Of a DNA stretch of 13,651 nucleotides, positions 6,687-13,364 are shown one piece after another. Both the position numbers and the translations under genes were made by a program. Numbering within the stretch: the first letter of the stretch is position 1; each line of letters opens with the position of its first letter. The DNA is from CAYOZL01 sp964408435 (GTDB lineage: Bacteria; Bdellovibrionota_C; UBA2361; SZUA-149; CAYOZL01). Where the stretch lies: assembly GCA_964408435.1 (NCBI GenBank), contig CAYOZL010000059.1, positions 1-13,651 on the forward strand. The letters run 5' to 3'. Below the pieces are notes generated by a model. It saw nothing but the letters and a program-made list of their open reading frames with translations, did no database searches and was not told the origin of the DNA.

Positions 6687-7631
6687 ATGTATAAAAACTT
6701 TTCATACATTAGTAAAATTAACATACGCTTAGACGCACTAATTAGTGCTTGCTTAGGAATTAGCAAAAATAAAGCTGCTAAATACTGTGACAATGGATTT
6801 GTTAGAGTTGATAGGAAAGTAAGAAAATCTGGCTATAGCGTAAAAGAAAAATCTAAAATCGTTATTAAAGAAAAAATTAAAGACTTAATCGCTGGCACCT
6901 CCCTAGAAGCTAAAAAGCTTAGTATAAAAATTGCCTATGAAGATAGTGACTTAATTATTCTTGAAAAACCCAGCAACATTCATTGTGTAAGAAAATCTGA
7001 AAAAGAAGAATATACAATTGCAGACTTTTTAGCTGATAATTACCCAAGTAGTATTAATGCTACTGAAAACACAAAAGAATCAGGTCTTATTAATAGGTTA
7101 GACTACCAAACTTCTGGTTTAGTTTTAGCAGCAAAGAATAAAAACACTGCAAAAGAATTAAAAGAAATTCAAAAACAAAAGAAAATAGAAAAAACCTATC
7201 TTGCTGTTGTTAGAAACTTGCCAGCTACGAGAGTTATTTGCTCTGGTTTTACCCACAATAAAGATAACTCTGTAGAACTTATAAATAATGAGCTAGATGA
7301 AGAACTTAATATTAAAAAAAATGAGACTAAAAAAAGCTACACTACTAGAATTACAAATGTAGAAAAATTTCAAAAAAACTTATTCTTACTAGAGATTAAA
7401 GGAACTAATTTTTACAGGCACCAAATTAGAGCTCATTTAGCTAGTATTGGCTCTGCGTTAATAGGGGACCCTTTATACAATAAAGAAAATGAATACGAGC
7501 AATTCTTTTTACACTCATCTAAAATAAAATTTAGGCTAAACTCGAAAAAGGAAATTTTTGTAGATATTGGCCTGAGCTCTGAAATAAAGAATCAGTGGGA
7601 AAAACAAATAAAAAAAGGGAGAAGCGATTAG
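6687..7631 (+). CDS. RluA-family RNA pseudouridine synthase
   Basis: This 314-residue enzyme isomerises uridine to pseudouridine in RNA, most likely 23S rRNA or tRNA. An S4-like RNA-binding domain spans about residues 11-60 (IRLDALISACLGISKNKAAK and on to VRVDRKVRKSGYSVKEKSKI). The catalytic domain starts at about 80 (IAYEDSDLIILEKPSNIHC). The catalytic motif is INRLDYQTSG with Asp139; many relatives have HRLD, so the Asn136 is a mild departure. The C-terminal RHQIRAHLASIGSALIGDPLY (244-264) is typical of RluA/RluC/RluD. The exact target cannot be assigned, so I give no symbol. The gene is Lys-rich and Asn-rich like its neighbours. Its stop codon lies in the loop of the following terminator. 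Confidence 0.93.
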   Translation: MYKNFSYISKINIRLDALISACLGISKNKAAKYCDNGFVRVDRKVRKSGYSVKEKSKIVIKEKIKDLIAGTSLEAKKLSIKIAYEDSDLIILEKPSNIHCVRKSEKEEYTIADFLADNYPSSINATENTKESGLINRLDYQTSGLVLAAKNKNTAKELKEIQKQKKIEKTYLAVVRNLPATRVICSGFTHNKDNSVELINNELDEELNIKKNETKKSYTTRITNVEKFQKNLFLLEIKGTNFYRHQIRAHLASIGSALIGDPLYNKENEYEQFFLHSSKIKFRLNSKKEIFVDIGLSSEIKNQWEKQIKKGRSD

Positions 7632-7643
7632 CTTCTCCCTTTT
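7613..7643. terminator. Bidirectional intrinsic terminator between rluA-family gene and atpE
   Basis: Perfect 13-base arms (AAAAGGGAGAAGC at 7613-7625 and GCTTCTCCCTTTT at 7631-7643) enclose the five-base loop GATTA. The rluA-family stop codon TAG (7629-7631) spans the loop-stem edge. On the plus strand the stem ends in a T run; on the minus strand the same holds (complement of the A run at 7611-7616), so it can end both this transcript and the atp transcript. Confidence 0.9.
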
Positions 7644-7664
7644 AAAGTAAAAATTAAATCTAGA

Positions 7665-7979
7665 CTAGAATAGTCCGCTTACTTTACCTGCAACTAAAAG
7701 TGCAAATACAACAAGTGATTCAATAAATGCTACACCAAGAATCCAAGGTACAAACATTTGACCTGCTGCTCCTGGGTTTCTGCCGATACTTTCTAGTGCA
7801 GATGACATTACTTTAGACTGACCTAAAGCTCCACCGAATGCTGCTATTGCAATAGCAAGAGCTGCAAGGCCCTCGTTATTCAAAATAGCATTACTTACAC
7901 CATCTGCTGCGTAAGCAGGGCTAACTATTCCAAAAGCAAGAATTACGGAAATCGTTAAGATATTACCAAATAAACGCAT
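7665..7979 (-). CDS. atpE: ATP synthase subunit c
   Basis: This is the rotor-ring proteolipid of the F-type ATP synthase. The 104 residues comprise a leader-like N-terminus (1-25, hydrophobic, ending SPAYAAD), then two membrane helices joined by the polar loop ESIGRNPGA (63-71). The ion-carrying carboxylate is Glu87 in VAFIESLVVFALL. Usual c subunits are 70-90 residues; the extra length is the leader, as in several deltaproteobacteria-like lineages. Helix one has Gln54 (GALGQS) and helix two has Glu87-Ser88, matching some sodium-coordinating positions known from Ilyobacter c subunits, although the Thr67 and Tyr70 equivalents are Leu and Phe. The start has the strongest Shine-Dalgarno sequence in the window (AGGAGG, about 6 bases before ATG), fitting the high copy number of this subunit. 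It is 44 bases downstream of atpB. Confidence 0.95.
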   Translation of the reverse strand: MRLFGNILTISVILAFGIVSPAYAADGVSNAILNNEGLAALAIAIAAFGGALGQSKVMSSALESIGRNPGAAGQMFVPWILGVAFIESLVVFALLVAGKVSGLF

Positions 7980-7983
7980 GTTT

Positions 7984-7990
7984 TTCCTCC
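7984..7990 (-). promoter_or_regulatory. Strong ribosome binding site of atpE
   Basis: The minus strand reads TTAGGAGGAAAAACATG, an almost ideal AGGAGG placed for the atpE ATG. Most other genes in the window have no recognisable site, so this stands out and suggests that atpE is translated more strongly than atpB. Confidence 0.8.
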
Positions 7991-8023
7991 TAAATAATAA
8001 AACTTTAAATTAACTCTAAAAAC

Positions 8024-8722
8024 TTAATGTTCGTGAGCCACCGCAAGACGTATATAGATCATGCTAAGCAATGTAAAGACAAATGCCTGAATAAAACAAA
8101 CCATAGTGCCAAGAAGTAAAAAAATTACTGGCACAGGTATATATAAACCATTAGTTAGTTCAGTAAATATGGATAGTGCCAAATGGTCTCCTGTCATATT
8201 TCCAAACAATCTAAGACTTAAAGTCATTGGTCTTACACAGTGACTTATTACTTCAATTACAAATAACATTGGAGCAATAAAGATAACTGGACCACATAAG
8301 TTCTTTAAATAATTAACTATTCCTACCTCTTTAATTCCCCAGTAATTATAAAGACCAAAAACTACTAGAGCAATTCCCATATTAAATTGAAACAAATCAG
8401 TAGGCATTAAAAAGCCCGGAATTAAGCCGATGATATTAAGAAAGAATATAAAAACAAAAAGGCTACCTAGAAACGGCATATACTTTCTATTTTCCTTCCC
8501 CATGGCCGTATCTACAAGACCAATCACCATATCACTAAAAGCATGAAAAAATGTTCTACAGCCAAATCCTGAGGACGGAACCTCTGGTTCTTTAGCCTTC
8601 TTTAGTCCTCTAAGAGCCACAAAAGAAATTAAGAATAAAAGTCCGGAAACAAAAAGAGCCGTAGCCATTGGAGCTTTTTCGTGTCCGACTATAGAATCTA
8701 TAAAAAGTAAATTTGATGACAT
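8024..8722 (-). CDS. atpB: ATP synthase subunit a
   Basis: This is the membrane stator channel of the F-type ATP synthase that passes ions to the c ring. It is 232 residues, normal length, with about five hydrophobic segments (near 20-38, 83-105, 113-128, 145-163, 195-228). The essential arginine is Arg171 in MTLSLRLFGNMTGDHL, and the C-terminal helix keeps Gln212 (IQAFVFTLLSMIYI). His180 occupies the position of E. coli Glu219 by spacing, a common swap. It lies between atpI and atpE on the minus strand. The remaining subunits (b, delta, alpha, gamma, beta, epsilon) are not in the window, as in bacteria where the genes are split in two clusters. No Shine-Dalgarno sequence precedes ATG 8722. 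Confidence 0.95.
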   Translation of the reverse strand: MSSNLLFIDSIVGHEKAPMATALFVSGLLFLISFVALRGLKKAKEPEVPSSGFGCRTFFHAFSDMVIGLVDTAMGKENRKYMPFLGSLFVFIFFLNIIGLIPGFLMPTDLFQFNMGIALVVFGLYNYWGIKEVGIVNYLKNLCGPVIFIAPMLFVIEVISHCVRPMTLSLRLFGNMTGDHLALSIFTELTNGLYIPVPVIFLLLGTMVCFIQAFVFTLLSMIYIRLAVAHEH

Positions 8723-8932
8723 ATTTTAGATATCTTATTTTGATAGTTTATTTACGAGTCTTTACTACAATAATTAAACCAATAAGTATAGTTAGTTGAA
8801 AACAGTTCTTATAACTTTTTGAGTCTTAATCCAAACTTAAAAGAATGCTTAAAACTATATAAAGCTTTATTTCATATCAATCTGCATATTAACCTGACAA
8901 GCACCTGGTTTAACTGTCTTTTTTAAAAAAAG
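8723..8932 (-). other. 210-base spacer between atpI and atpB, no gene seen
   Basis: No open frame of useful length lies here on either strand. Just after the atpI stop there is a short palindromic CTTTTTTAAAAAAAG stretch. A -10-like TATACT occurs on the minus strand at about 8786-8791 but lacks a good -35. The spacer is long for an atpI-atpB junction, so it may carry an extra promoter or a leader for atpB; I cannot show either. Confidence 0.4.
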
Positions 8933-9301
8933 CTAGAGAACTTTCTGTTTCTTACCTGCCTGAAAAACTAAGGCCAATAAGATAAATATAACCAAGAACA
9001 ATGAAGCAAGAAAAGATGTTATTGCTGGAAGTATAAATGCGCGACTATAGGAGTTTATAAGTATAAAGATTGAAAAGATTATAAATGTTTTAAAAGTTAA
9101 AAATATTAATAAATCAACTGGGTTAATTTTTCTTAAAATAAACTGCTCAATTAGCATCTTCCATAACGACAAATTGACCGTACAACTTAAAATCCCAAAA
9201 AGATAAAATAAAAATATATTTTTCTTAAAAAATATTAAGAAAAATATGCTCAATGTCATACAAGAAATTATATTTGCTAGTTCAAACTGTTGTTTTTTCA
9301 T
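8933..9301 (-). CDS. atpI: AtpI-like ATP synthase accessory protein
   Basis: This small hydrophobic protein of 122 residues has four predicted helices (about 9-25, 28-46, 63-83, 88-113) and a basic tail (QAGKKQK). Sequence identity is not recognisable by eye, but size, topology and position immediately upstream of atpB and atpE match subunit I/AtpI. That protein helps c-ring assembly and has been linked to magnesium transport. The charged residues between helices two and three (EQFILRKINPVD) fit the AtpI hairpin loop. The call therefore rests mainly on context. Upstream lies a promoter candidate at 9347-9374. No ribosome binding site is visible before ATG 9301; an A-rich stretch directly precedes it. 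Confidence 0.65.
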   Translation of the reverse strand: MKKQQFELANIISCMTLSIFFLIFFKKNIFLFYLFGILSCTVNLSLWKMLIEQFILRKINPVDLLIFLTFKTFIIFSIFILINSYSRAFILPAITSFLASLFLVIFILLALVFQAGKKQKVL

Positions 9302-9346
9302 TTTTTAAGAATAGATTAAAAAAAAATTGAACAAGAGTAAACACAT

Positions 9347-9374
9347 AGCATAAGCGATCTAAATTCGTTGTGAA
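9347..9374 (-). promoter_or_regulatory. Candidate promoter of the atpI-atpB-atpE transcript
   Basis: On the minus strand TTCACA (9374-9369, five of six to TTGACA) is followed by a 16-base spacer and TATGCT (9352-9347, four of six). Transcription would begin near 9340, about 40 bases before the atpI start. Confidence 0.4.
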
Positions 9375-9394
9375 ACTTAAATGGTTTTGTAAAT

Positions 9395-9429
9395 CAAAGT
9401 GAAAAAAAAAGATTTTTTTTTCACCTTTG
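9395..9429. repeat. A9/T9 interrupted palindrome upstream of dnaA
   Basis: CAAAGTG followed by nine A (9402-9410), centre GA, nine T (9413-9421), then CA, an extra C, and CTTTG. The arms pair over 16 positions with a single bulged C at 9424. It could act as a terminator hairpin in either direction, as a curved or cruciform-prone element, or as an origin-associated structure. Confidence 0.7.
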
Positions 9430-9495
9430 CAGTAAGCTGTAATCATAAGAAAATAAAATTTAAGTAGTTTTAACTAAGCTTTTCTTAATTTGTAA

Positions 9496-9511
9496 TCTTT
9501 GGCTCCAAAGA
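9496..9511. promoter_or_regulatory. Operator-like dyad upstream of dnaA
   Basis: TCTTTGG and CCAAAGA are perfect 7-base arms around the centre CT. The size and symmetry fit a dimeric regulator site, 150 bases before dnaA. The binding protein is unknown. Confidence 0.35.
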
Positions 9512-9660
9512 GTAACTTGCCTGTTCGCAAAAAAGACTAAATTAAATCTTGTTTGTGATGTTTTTTAAAAGATAGTGTTTTCTAGATTTTTTGAAAAACA
9601 GATTTTAAATTAATTTTTTAATTATTAGTTTCAAAGCTAATAAATTAGTAAGAAGGGTGA

Positions 9661-11133
9661 ATGGAAAGACTAGATAGTTTATTGTTAAATGCAAACTTAG
9701 CTAGTCCGGTCACTAAATACATAAGCAAAAATCAAAACAGTCAAAAAAGTGCTGTGCAAATTGCTACAAACAATCCTGCTATAAACTCTGCTCTTAAAGA
9801 GAATCATCTTCAAGAAAACTGGAGCAAGGCCTTAGATATTATTAAATCAGAAGTAAATTCGAAGCTTTACTCTGCTTGGTTCTCTTCTCTAAAGTTTTTA
9901 GATGCTAATCTTTCTACAGATATTCTGGACTTAAAACTCTTAGCTCCAAATAATTTCACCAAAGACCATATATTTAGAGAACATAAATCTTTACTAGTTA
10001 GTGCTGTTAAAAAAGCCTACTCCTCTAAAAGAGTAAAAATTGCATTTAAGGTGCTTACTAACTCTCCTACTAAGAAAAATAAGATTAGTAGTAAAGACTT
10101 AGCTAAAGATTATAATAAAAGCAGGCCTAATAATTCTAGCTTGAATCCTAATTACAGCTTTTCTAACTTTATAGTTGGCCAGTGTAATAAAATTGCTCAT
10201 GATTCCTGCCTTAATGCATCAAAGAATTTAGGCAAAGTATATAACCCTCTATTTATATATGGAGATTCAGGCCTTGGAAAAACTCACTTAGCAAACGCTA
10301 TAGGAAATAAGTGTATAAAAGAAAATAAAAAAGTTTTATTTGTTTCCTCTGAAAGATTTGTCTCTGAGCTTGTTGCTTCTATTAGAAATAAAAAAATGGA
10401 TACTTTTAAGCTCAGGTTTAGAAATTCCGACTTATTAATTATAGATGACATCCAGTTCATTATCGGCAAACAAAGAACTCAAGAAGAATTCTTTCACACA
10501 TTTAATGAATTATTCGAAAAACAAAAACAAATAATTATTACTTCCGATAAAGCTCCTCAACATTTTGAAAATTTAGAGCCAAGACTACGCTCTAGATTCT
10601 CAAGTGGCTTATCAATTGATCTAAAAAGCCCAGATATTGATACGATTAAAAAAGTTATATTAAATAACTCAGCAAAATTAGCTCTTAATTTATCAGAAGA
10701 ATCAATTTCTTTAATTAGTAGCAGAGTAAATAGTAATTTTAGAGAATTAGAAGGAGCAATTAATAGAATTTCTGCGATTTCTAAAAATCCAAGCCCTGAA
10801 CAAATACTAGAAGTATTAAATAATCTTTATCCTAGAAAGCATAAAAAAGTTAGCGCTCCATTAATAATGGAATTAGTAAGTGATAAATTTAATCTTGAAG
10901 TTAAAGACCTTACTGGAAAAAGAAGAACAAAGAATATCGCTGCTGCAAGACATATTGCCATGTATTTATGTAGGGATATAACCGCTCTTTCTTATCCTGA
11001 AATTGGTAGGTTATTTGGCGGAAGAGATCACTCTACTGCTATTCATGCTTTTAAGACTGTTGAGAAAAAAATGCTAGGAAGTCAGGAATATAAGCAAGAA
11101 TTAGAATCTATTCGAAATTCTATAAGAAATTAA
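9661..11133 (+). CDS. dnaA: Chromosomal replication initiator DnaA
   Basis: This is the AAA+ ATPase that binds and opens the replication origin. The 490 residues contain domain I (about 52-130, NWSKALDIIKSEV and on), a short polar linker (about 132-163), the ATPase domain with Walker A GDSGLGKT (201-208), Walker B LLIIDDIQF (258-266) and the arginine-finger region LEPRLRSRFSSG (305-316), and the DNA-binding domain with signature GGRDHSTAIHAF (453-464). An unusual feature is about 50 residues ahead of domain I (MERLDSLLLN and on), poorly conserved and Asn/Ser-rich; ordinary DnaA starts near domain I. AAGGGTGA lies directly before ATG 9661 and supports that start, though its spacing is short. 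No dnaN follows: the next gene is convergent. No strong terminator lies downstream. Confidence 0.97.
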   Translation: MERLDSLLLNANLASPVTKYISKNQNSQKSAVQIATNNPAINSALKENHLQENWSKALDIIKSEVNSKLYSAWFSSLKFLDANLSTDILDLKLLAPNNFTKDHIFREHKSLLVSAVKKAYSSKRVKIAFKVLTNSPTKKNKISSKDLAKDYNKSRPNNSSLNPNYSFSNFIVGQCNKIAHDSCLNASKNLGKVYNPLFIYGDSGLGKTHLANAIGNKCIKENKKVLFVSSERFVSELVASIRNKKMDTFKLRFRNSDLLIIDDIQFIIGKQRTQEEFFHTFNELFEKQKQIIITSDKAPQHFENLEPRLRSRFSSGLSIDLKSPDIDTIKKVILNNSAKLALNLSEESISLISSRVNSNFRELEGAINRISAISKNPSPEQILEVLNNLYPRKHKKVSAPLIMELVSDKFNLEVKDLTGKRRTKNIAAARHIAMYLCRDITALSYPEIGRLFGGRDHSTAIHAFKTVEKKMLGSQEYKQELESIRNSIRN

Positions 11134-11183
11134 ATAAAAGTTTTAATTTAAAGCTTTGATGGCAAGTTAACCTTAGTTTTTAA

Positions 11184-12068
11184 TTATCCAAGAGTTAATC
11201 TATTTAAATAACTAACTAAAACCCCTGTAAAAGTTGGCTCCACTGCTTCTACTTTTGGTCTTACGTCTTTTTCATGGTCGATAGTAATTCCTGGTTCTTG
11301 AGCAGGATTACTAACCACTGCAAGCGTTGAGTTTTTAAGTCTCGCTGCTCTTCCAAGCTTTGCTGCCGCATTGACACTCATTCCAGCAAGTTGGCCACCA
11401 CGTCTTCTTATTTCTACAACATCTAGATCAGTCTCGTAGTTTGGACCAAGGTACTGACTGTAAATTCCTTCTTGATATGGTATTTCACTCTCAGCGAAGA
11501 CCTGCTTAAGCAGCTCTCTTCTGTCTTCACTCATAAAATCATCCATCGGTGGATGAAGTTTTTCCACAAAGCCTGCTTGAAACGCTTCAAAGCCTGCAAG
11601 CGGATTTCCTGGTACATCAAAATTAATGCATCCATTTACAACGACCAAATCTCCTGGCTCGAATTTTTTATCTACTGCTCCAACTGCCGCAGTTTGAATA
11701 AAATCAAGCTCGTCTCTTTTTCTCCCGCCAAGCTCAAAAAGTAAATACGGAAGAAAGGCCTGCTCGGTAAAGTCTAACTCGACACAAGGCGTTTCGTAAC
11801 AATGATAACGACCCTGAGCAATGATAACCAACTTACCGTTAACTTCAATTAAGTGTAGTAGACCTTTATGTCCCTCCGCTCCAGGCTTTCTTAAGCCAGG
11901 AAGCTTTTTGTATTTAATTGGCTTAGAAACAGACTTAAAGTGGTCAAGCAAGCTGGTATTAACAGAACCAACAACCAAAAGAGCCGAGACCTCTCTTTCT
12001 TTTAAGGCCTTTTTCCATTTTTTTTGAACTGCGCTTAGAACATCCTTAAGAATATTGAAATTTGGCAT
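11184..12068 (-). CDS. Purine nucleoside phosphorylase-like protein (trimeric PNP/MTAP family)
   Basis: The 294-residue protein aligns with the trimeric PNP fold that splits purine nucleosides with phosphate. Landmarks are the glycine-rich phosphate site VVGSVNTS (32-39), AQGRYHCYE (84-92, Arg87 and His89), TAAVGAVDKKFEPGDLVVV (126-144), NPLAGF (155-160), YLGPNYET (206-213), AGMSVNAA (228-235) and VVSNPAQ (251-257). In human PNP the corresponding segments are GMSTVPE, with the base-binding Glu201, and TN with Asn243; here the Glu is replaced by Ala while Asn254 remains. Inosine/guanosine specificity is therefore doubtful, and another nucleoside or a non-canonical substrate is possible. G+C is visibly higher than in neighbouring genes (up to about 55% in some 60-base lines), suggesting transfer or strong expression. 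AGGG precedes the ATG by nine bases. It is convergent with dnaA. Confidence 0.8.
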   Translation of the reverse strand: MPNFNILKDVLSAVQKKWKKALKEREVSALLVVGSVNTSLLDHFKSVSKPIKYKKLPGLRKPGAEGHKGLLHLIEVNGKLVIIAQGRYHCYETPCVELDFTEQAFLPYLLFELGGRKRDELDFIQTAAVGAVDKKFEPGDLVVVNGCINFDVPGNPLAGFEAFQAGFVEKLHPPMDDFMSEDRRELLKQVFAESEIPYQEGIYSQYLGPNYETDLDVVEIRRRGGQLAGMSVNAAAKLGRAARLKNSTLAVVSNPAQEPGITIDHEKDVRPKVEAVEPTFTGVLVSYLNRLTLG

Positions 12069-12254
12069 AGGTCGAATCCCTAAAAAAACTAAAAAAACAA
12101 AATGCCATCAAGGCCCGTAATCTTTTACTAAAAGAGCACAAGTCTTGAATAAAAATTTCTATTTATATTTTAAGGTATTTAAAAGATCTATATGATACTT
12201 AATTAACATTATTTATAAATAAGTAAAAATTTTTGATATAAGAGCAAATTGCAT
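12069..12254. other. Divergent spacer between PNP-like and DMT-like genes
   Basis: No gene is seen. The left part holds the PNP-like ribosome binding site (complement of 12077-12080) and A-rich runs. The right part has a GATATAAG -10-like stretch (12234-12241) about a dozen bases before ATG 12255, again implying a very short leader. Confidence 0.35.
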
Positions 12255-12638
12255 ATGGATCTTAACCAGATAAAAACTATTTTTTTAATTACTACTGGAA
12301 CTTTTTTAATTTTTATTGGAATTACTTTTTTATCCCATCAGTTTTTACCTAGCTACCTTGCTCAATTCTATAAAAGCACTCCAAAATGGCTACAACTTTT
12401 AATTTTTGCTTTTATAATTAGCATTCCAGCAAACTTAATGTTTGCAAAAGCCTATCAAAGCTCTAGTGCTTCTTTCACAGGCATTATTTATATAATAAGC
12501 GTTGTTCTGGGTTCAGTAATAGTTGCAATGCTAATTGATCGTGTAAAAATAAATCTGAATATAATTTTAGCTACTTTTGCTATGCTTGCTTCTGCGGTTT
12601 GGCTCACTATTGTTTTAGAGAGTTCAAAAAAAATATAG
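12255..12638 (+). CDS. Small DMT-superfamily-like membrane protein, four helices
   Basis: This 127-residue protein has four hydrophobic segments (about 7-26, 42-60, 69-89, 97-117 from ATG 12255). The second half, NLMFAKAYQSSSASFTGIIY and on through VLGSVIVAMLIDRVKIN to the last helix, resembles the helix pair of EamA/SMR-type drug-metabolite transporters (aromatic-small helix, then LG-VIVAMLIDR). Length fits a single four-helix unit, which would work as a dimer. The Glu used by SMR exporters in the first helix is absent, so drug efflux should not be assumed. A TTG two codons upstream (12249) is possible, but ATG is the more natural start. The gene stands alone between the PNP-like gene and the sulP remnant. 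Substrate is unknown. Confidence 0.65.
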   Translation: MDLNQIKTIFLITTGTFLIFIGITFLSHQFLPSYLAQFYKSTPKWLQLLIFAFIISIPANLMFAKAYQSSSASFTGIIYIISVVLGSVIVAMLIDRVKINLNIILATFAMLASAVWLTIVLESSKKI

Positions 12639-12734
12639 TTTTATCGAAAGAACTATTAGAGCGAAATTTATTCACTCTTATTTGTTATCTTAAGTTTTTA
12701 AATTTCTCTAAGTAATTCTCTGTGTTTTTATAGA

Positions 12735-13364
12735 CTAATGAACTGGTGCTGCTAGCTCATTTAAATCATTGCCTTTTCTAGCTAGTGGTCTCGAGGTTCT
12801 ACTATGAACATTGTCTCATTCTATAACTACGTTTCCACCGTCTTTTTCATATTCAAGCTCCCAACCCATAAGAAGCTCAAGCACTGCATGATCAATGTAT
12901 GCAAGGTTGTGAACTAAAACATGAACTTCTTGATCTTTTTTTATTCCTTCAAGTGCTGCTGCTATTTTTGGTAGGGTAAAAAAGGTAGCACTAGCATGAA
13001 TATCAACAACTAATGCTTCATCTTCTTTCCTAGTTTCTATTTCACAACGATTTAACCTATAAACAACATTAATAATTGCTAGTATAAAGCCTGCAATAAC
13101 TCCATTTAATAAGCCAAAACAAAAAATACCTATTAAGGTCACTAAGTAAATAGCTAACTCTACTCTACTATGAGAAACAAGTTCTCTAGCTACTTTTGGA
13201 TTCATTAATTTCCAGCCTGTGTATACAAGTGCAGCAGCTAAAGAGGCTACAGGAATAAGATTTAAAACATTTGGTAGAACTAAAATAAAAAGTAAAATCC
13301 AACCTGCATGCATCATTGTAGAGGCTCTTGTTTTAGCACCAGATTGAGTATTTGCAGCACTTCT
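12735..13364 (-). pseudogene. SulP/SLC26 anion transporter, 3' part, broken by an IS and a TGA
   Basis: Reading on the minus strand from the IS boundary, the remnant begins RSAANTQSGAKTRASTM, a conserved SulP core motif. Two long hydrophobic blocks follow (WILLFILVLPNVLNLIPVAS and on; LAIYLVTLIGIFCFGLLNGV and on), then a STAS domain including HNLAYIDHAVLELL. SulP proteins exchange sulfate, bicarbonate or dicarboxylates. The frame meets TGA at 12816-12818 after GGNVVIE; beyond it the same frame continues DNVHSRTSRPLARKG to TAG at 12735-12737, and relatives have Trp at the TGA position. The N-terminal two thirds are not in the window, being separated by the insertion sequence. Both lesions point to a dead gene, although the piece from ATG 13316 could still be translated. 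The closest transported ion cannot be told. Confidence 0.85.

Larger units (their letters stand above)
9302..9660. other. Divergent atpI-dnaA spacer, very AT-rich, palindromic
   Basis: This 359-base stretch holds no gene. It contains the atp promoter candidate, the A9/T9 palindrome (9395-9429), a TCTTTGG/CCAAAGA dyad (9496-9511) and long A and T runs towards dnaA. The position next to dnaA would suit oriC and the AT-rich runs would suit an unwinding element. However, I find no TTATNCACA-type DnaA box even allowing two mismatches, so an origin call is not supported by eye. A weak dnaA promoter (TTGTTT, 16 bases, GATAGT) lies around 9549-9576. Confidence 0.5.

Noticed and set aside
9302..9660. 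Calling this spacer oriC
   Set aside because: Adjacent dnaA and AT-rich runs are suggestive, but no DnaA boxes are visible and GC skew cannot be computed from this window.
11134..11183. Terminator between dnaA and the PNP-like gene
   Set aside because: Only a weak AAAG/CTTT pairing in AT-rich sequence is present; there is no stable GC stem with a T tract.
1198..13364. A bicarbonate-handling system made of the iota-CA-like gene and SulP
   Set aside because: They are more than 11 kb apart, on opposite strands, with core genes between them, and the sulP gene is broken.
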